32,076 nt of DNA from an uncultured Clostridia bacterium (GTDB lineage: Bacteria > Bacillota > Clostridia > Christensenellales > Aristaeellaceae). This document shows positions 29,656-32,076 of the stretch, piece after piece. Each line of letters opens with the position of its first letter. The first letter of the stretch is position 1. The DNA is taken from assembly GCA_937874275.1 (NCBI GenBank), contig CALNAU010000062.1, forward strand, positions 1 to 32,076. Reading direction: 5' to 3'. A program made the position numbers and the translations under genes. Below the pieces are notes generated by a model. The model ran no database searches. It had not been told where the DNA came from and saw only the letters and a program-made list of their open reading frames with translations.

Positions 29656-30870
29656 ATGTCGGCTTCAGTGATCTCATGGGTGAAGGATCTCAACGAGGTA
29701 CCCTTCGGGCCTCTGGGCATCATCGCGATGAACGGCTGCGAGCACATGGGGGAACAGATCAACTCCTGGCTGCTCATGTGGCACGACCTGGAGGGCGGCG
29801 AGGAGGACGGGGATTTCTTCACCGTGCCCGGCAAAAACCGCGATAACTTCCTTATCAAGGCGTACTGCCCGCGCTTTGGCACCGGCGAGAGCAAGGGCGT
29901 GCTCAAGGAGAGTGTGCGCGGCCTTGACATCTACATCATTGTGGATGTGCTCAACTACGCCGTGCGCTATAACATGTACGACCAGGAAGTGCCCATGTCC
30001 CCGGACGATCACTTCCAGGACCTCAAGCGCATCATCGCCGCCATCGGCGGCAAGGCCAAGCGCGTCAACGTCATCATGCCGTTCCTGTACGAAAGCCGCC
30101 AGCACCGCCGCACCTCGCGCGAAAGCTTGGACTGCGCCATGGCCCTGCAGGAGCTGCAGAGCATGGGCGTGTCCAACATCATCACCTTTGACGCCCACGA
30201 CCCGCGTGTGGTCAACGCCGTGCCGCTGATTGGCTTTGAAAACGTCATGCCCACCTACCAGATGCTCAAGGCCTTGTGCCATGAGGTGAAGGACCTGAAC
30301 ATCAACAAGGACAGCATGCTGGTTGTCAGCCCCGATGAAGGGGCCATGGCGCGCAACATTTATTATTCATCCGTGCTGGCGCTGGAACTGGGCATGTTCT
30401 ACAAGCGGCGCGACTATACCACCATCGTGGGCGGTCGCAACCCCATCATTGCCCATGAGTACATCGGCACCAGTGTGGAGGGCAAGGACGTCATCGTGGC
30501 CGATGACATTCTCTCCTCCGGCGACAGCATGCTGGACCTGGCGCGCGAGCTCAAGCTGCGCAAGGCCAACCGCATCTTCTGTGTGGCCACGTTTGCCTTC
30601 TTCACCAACGGCCTGGCGGAGTTTCACGCCGCCTACGAGCAGGGCATTATCACCAAGGTGCTGGCCACCAACCTCAACTACAACCAGCCCGAGCTCAAGC
30701 AGGCCAAGTGGTATGTGGAGGCCGATATGTCCAAGTATGTGGCCTATCTGATTGCCACCCTCAACCACGACCGCAGCCTCAGCGCGCTGCTCAACCCCTA
30801 CAACCGCATCAAATCGCTGCTCAACCGATATGCCGACGAGCAGGCGGCAAACGGCCTGCGATTCGTATAA
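29656..30870 (+). CDS. Divergent ribose-phosphate pyrophosphokinase-like protein (PRPP synthetase family)
   Basis: A 404-residue protein with the two-domain phosphoribosyltransferase fold of PRPP synthetase. The PRPP-binding loop VIVADDILSSGDS lies at 279-291, the catalytic flexible-loop region is ESRQHRRTSRESL (146-158), and the DAHDPR motif (179-184) replaces the classic DLHA. It is longer than ordinary Prs (~315) through an N-terminal extension (about 1-60, including NGCEHMGEQINSWL), and the C-terminus also departs. This longer form occurs in Clostridia, often with a normal Prs elsewhere. Making PRPP from ribose-5-phosphate and ATP is plausible but not proven. An AGGAGG site precedes the ATG. 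The next gene starts 1 base after its stop, implying an operon. Confidence 0.83.
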   Translation: MSASVISWVKDLNEVPFGPLGIIAMNGCEHMGEQINSWLLMWHDLEGGEEDGDFFTVPGKNRDNFLIKAYCPRFGTGESKGVLKESVRGLDIYIIVDVLNYAVRYNMYDQEVPMSPDDHFQDLKRIIAAIGGKAKRVNVIMPFLYESRQHRRTSRESLDCAMALQELQSMGVSNIITFDAHDPRVVNAVPLIGFENVMPTYQMLKALCHEVKDLNINKDSMLVVSPDEGAMARNIYYSSVLALELGMFYKRRDYTTIVGGRNPIIAHEYIGTSVEGKDVIVADDILSSGDSMLDLARELKLRKANRIFCVATFAFFTNGLAEFHAAYEQGIITKVLATNLNYNQPELKQAKWYVEADMSKYVAYLIATLNHDRSLSALLNPYNRIKSLLNRYADEQAANGLRFV

Positions 30871-30871
30871 C

Positions 30872-31282
30872 ATGACACAACACCCCGAGGAAAAGAAGAC
30901 CAACCTGGTGCAGCGCTCCCGCGAGCTGCTGGATACAGCGGTGCAGGGCCTGAAGGGACGCGACCTGGGCGTGCTGGTGGATGAGTTCACCAGCGAAATG
31001 ACGTTGGTGGCCGAAGGCCTCAGCGAGGATTTGAGCCGGGCCCAGCAGGACCTGGCGCAGCTGTCCGCCGCCCACACCATCGAGGAGGAGGGCCGCCGCT
31101 CGCTGGAGGAGCGCGTCAACGCGCTGCAGCGCAGGGTGGACGCCCTGGAAAAGAAGCAGGACAAACAACAGCAAAAGCGTGGCACGCTGACCTCGGTGCT
31201 GCGGCAGGTGACGGTGATTGCCGCCATCCTTGCCGGGGCCTGGGTTATAACCGCGCTGCTTAAGACCTTTGGAGGCGCATGA
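30872..31282 (+). CDS. Coiled-coil protein with C-terminal membrane anchor, unknown
   Basis: A 136-residue protein. Residues 1-40 are polar, 45-105 form a likely coiled coil with heptads of Leu/Val (SRAQQDLAQLSAAHTIEEEG ... RVNALQRRVDALEKK), and 111-131 are one transmembrane helix near the C-terminus (tail-anchored, N-terminus cytoplasmic). The frame is open upstream to 30752, but that portion overlaps the PRPP synthetase-like gene. The ATG at 30872 has no clear ribosome-binding site and starts 1 base after the preceding stop, so it likely relies on coupled translation. It overlaps the next gene (ATGA). I recognise no family. Confidence 0.7.
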   Translation: MTQHPEEKKTNLVQRSRELLDTAVQGLKGRDLGVLVDEFTSEMTLVAEGLSEDLSRAQQDLAQLSAAHTIEEEGRRSLEERVNALQRRVDALEKKQDKQQQKRGTLTSVLRQVTVIAAILAGAWVITALLKTFGGA

Positions 31283-31803
31283 TGCCGAGTTTCAAGGAAA
31301 TCGTTGAAAAGTATAGGAAAAAGCAAAGCACCACGCTGGTGGACAGCATCGCCGTGGGGCTCAGCCTGGCTGATGAGGTGTCGGTGGATTTGGGCCTGCT
31401 GGGGGACAGCGGCCTGCTGGATGACGCGCTCAACGTGGCCAGCTTTGGCCTGCCGATGGCGGTGATTGCCGTGACAGAGGGCAGCCGCGTGCTGCTGGGC
31501 CGAAAGACTGGCACCGCCGCCGTGCAGGATAGTGCCTACCGCGCGGCCAAAACGGGCGCTGCCATGGGCGCGGGCGCGCTGGTGGCAGGGCTGGGGGCGG
31601 GCGCGCTGCCTGCCATCCCGGTGGCGATTGGCGTGCGCGTGCTGATGGACAAATACCGCAGCCAGGCGATGGCCGGGCGGCGGGTGGAGCAGCGCATCAA
31701 GCGCCTGCGCGCGCTGCGCACGCGCGGGGAGAGCGCCGCACCCATATGGGAAGCGTTGCCCGAGGGCAGCGCTCAGGCCGTCAAACAACCTTTGTTTGTT
31801 TGA
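31279..31803 (+). CDS. Small glycine/alanine-rich protein with hydrophobic segments, unknown
   Basis: A 174-residue protein. It begins with a charged helix (FKEIVEKYRKKQ). A leucine-rich middle (about 23-70) contains LADEVSVDLGLLGDSGLLDDAL, and a Gly/Ala-rich hydrophobic run lies at about 92-118 (MGAGALVAGLGAGALPAIP), which could be a membrane hairpin. A basic tail (about 125-150) follows. The first ATG (31279) overlaps the previous stop as ATGA; the second ATG (31282) is 6 bp after GGAGG and may be used instead. The last ~20 codons coincide with a repeat-like hairpin and an inverted repeat (31780-31804) that spans the stop. No family recognised. Confidence 0.7.
   Translation: MMPSFKEIVEKYRKKQSTTLVDSIAVGLSLADEVSVDLGLLGDSGLLDDALNVASFGLPMAVIAVTEGSRVLLGRKTGTAAVQDSAYRAAKTGAAMGAGALVAGLGAGALPAIPVAIGVRVLMDKYRSQAMAGRRVEQRIKRLRALRTRGESAAPIWEALPEGSAQAVKQPLFV
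31751..31777. repeat. Hairpin repeat, copy 1 (inside the end of the 31279 gene)
   Basis: AAGCGTTGCCCGAGGGCAGC at 31751-31770 continues with GCTCAGG and nearly matches 31974-31999. The GCCCGAGGGCAGCGC core (31758-31772) is identical in both copies. Here it encodes the peptide around EALPEGSAQA. Confidence 0.6.
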
Positions 31804-31804
31804 C
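31780..31804 (+). repeat. Inverted repeat across a stop codon
   Basis: GTCAAACAA (31780-31788) and TTGTTTGAC (31796-31804) form a 9-bp perfect inverted repeat with a 7-base loop, and the TGA stop (31801-31803) lies in its right arm. It could serve as a weak terminator, but no T run follows. Confidence 0.6.
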
Positions 31805-32008
31805 GGGAAGGAACGGTGGGTCATCCGCCTGTCACTTCGTTCCCGGGCGGCGGATGGCAAGGAAACCATGGCTCCGCCAGGCCTTCCGCCCCACCGCGCA
31901 TGTCGCTGGGGCGGATTTCCATCAGAGGGCTCCGCCCTCCGATACCTCTCTGATGATACTTCTTTGACAGTCTAAGCGCTGCCCGAGGGCAGCGCCTGAT
32001 CACTTCGT
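31804..32008. other. Hairpin-rich spacer between convergent genes
   Basis: Besides the repeats listed separately there are three palindromic blocks: CATCCGCC with GGCGGATG (31822-31829 / 31849-31856), GAGGGC with GCCCTC (31925-31930 / 31934-31939), and CATCAGAG with CTCTGATG (31920-31927 / 31948-31955). The last two compete. A CACTTCGTTC string after CCTGT or CCTGATC occurs at 31828-31842 and 31995-32010. No gene is apparent. This pattern suggests an intergenic repeat element that may recur in the genome. Confidence 0.55.
31974..31999. repeat. Hairpin repeat, copy 2
   Basis: GCGCTGCC (31976-31983) pairs perfectly with GGCAGCGC (31988-31995) around CGAG, repeating the core of copy 1 about 223 bp upstream. 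On the minus strand it could end the gene entering from the right, but no clear T run follows. Confidence 0.6.
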
Positions 32009-32076
32009 TCATATCGCTGTTGTTTCAAACAGGCGCTCTGCCGTACCCAGGTATTGCATCCGGTCATAGCCGGCCT
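32009..32076 (-). CDS. C-terminal end of a minus-strand gene running off the window
   Basis: Read from the right edge, a minus-strand frame gives 21 residues (AGYDRMQYLGTAERLFETTA plus a final Ile) and then TGA at 32011-32009. The residue mix looks coding (an amphipathic helix), whereas the other minus-strand frame examined meets a stop almost at once. Only the tail is present and I cannot name the product. Confidence 0.4.
   Translation of the reverse strand, partial: AGYDRMQYLGTAERLFETTAI

Overview
The window reads as a chromosomal segment of a GC-rich member of the Clostridia (Firmicutes). I judge GC near 60% by eye and did not count it. The evidence is the family mix: long-form HPF, RNase J, YlbF, MltG, a CD1247-type acidic protein in an efp cluster, KtrB/KtrA, YitT, two GerMN-domain proteins, a DUF6062 protein, an M42 peptidase, short-form ProRS, four-cysteine L28 and a clostridial-type PRPP synthetase-like protein. 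A Christensenellales-like lineage would fit, but that is inference. There is no prophage, insertion sequence, CRISPR array or tRNA. The segment is mostly housekeeping genes, with several poorly characterised genes among them.

Layout. Bases 1-84 are the 3' end of a 5S rRNA and its terminator. From 334 to 6.3 kb on the + strand come an RseC-like membrane protein, RNase J, then ylbF-mltG-nfo-like. The next + cluster is a proline peptidase, efp, a zinc-ribbon acidic protein, ktrB, ktrA and a DEDDh exonuclease overlapping ktrA. A response regulator and histidine kinase (10.2-12.4 kb) face a four-gene minus-strand cell-envelope operon (12.5-16.9 kb): a membrane protein, a DUF6062 protein and two GerMN proteins. 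A bidirectional terminator separates the two. Minus-strand dnaX and yitT follow, then hpf (+), and the CCA-adding enzyme (-) divergent from a solitary DNA methyltransferase (+). After these come a divergent MreB-like gene, a GNAT acetyltransferase, minus-strand M42 peptidase and rpmB, then proS (+). The window closes with a secreted Ig-like protein, a PRPP synthetase-like gene, two small unknown genes, a hairpin-rich spacer, and the tail of a minus-strand gene entering from the right.

How the parts work together. RNase J, YlbF, EF-P, ProRS, L28, HPF, the CCA enzyme and 5S rRNA all serve RNA turnover and translation. MltG, the MreB-like protein and probably the two-component system with its GerMN neighbours serve the envelope. 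KtrA/KtrB handle potassium. Promoters are unusually readable: most have a TGn extended -10, often with a TTGnCA-like -35 at 17 bp.

Best leads: (1) the divergent cca and methyltransferase promoters share one palindromic -35 box; (2) the solitary methyltransferase carries an unrecognised C-terminal region; (3) a kinase/regulator pair faces a GerMN/DUF6062/Cys-motif membrane operon, recalling actinobacterial MtrAB-LpqB; (4) the MreB-like protein has lost the usual Glu-Glu-Pro active-site motif; (5) a strong terminator-like hairpin lies inside the GNAT coding region; (6) a divergent PRPP synthetase-like gene is followed by two close-packed unknown genes. Nothing here proves a wholly new system; these are candidates read from sequence alone.
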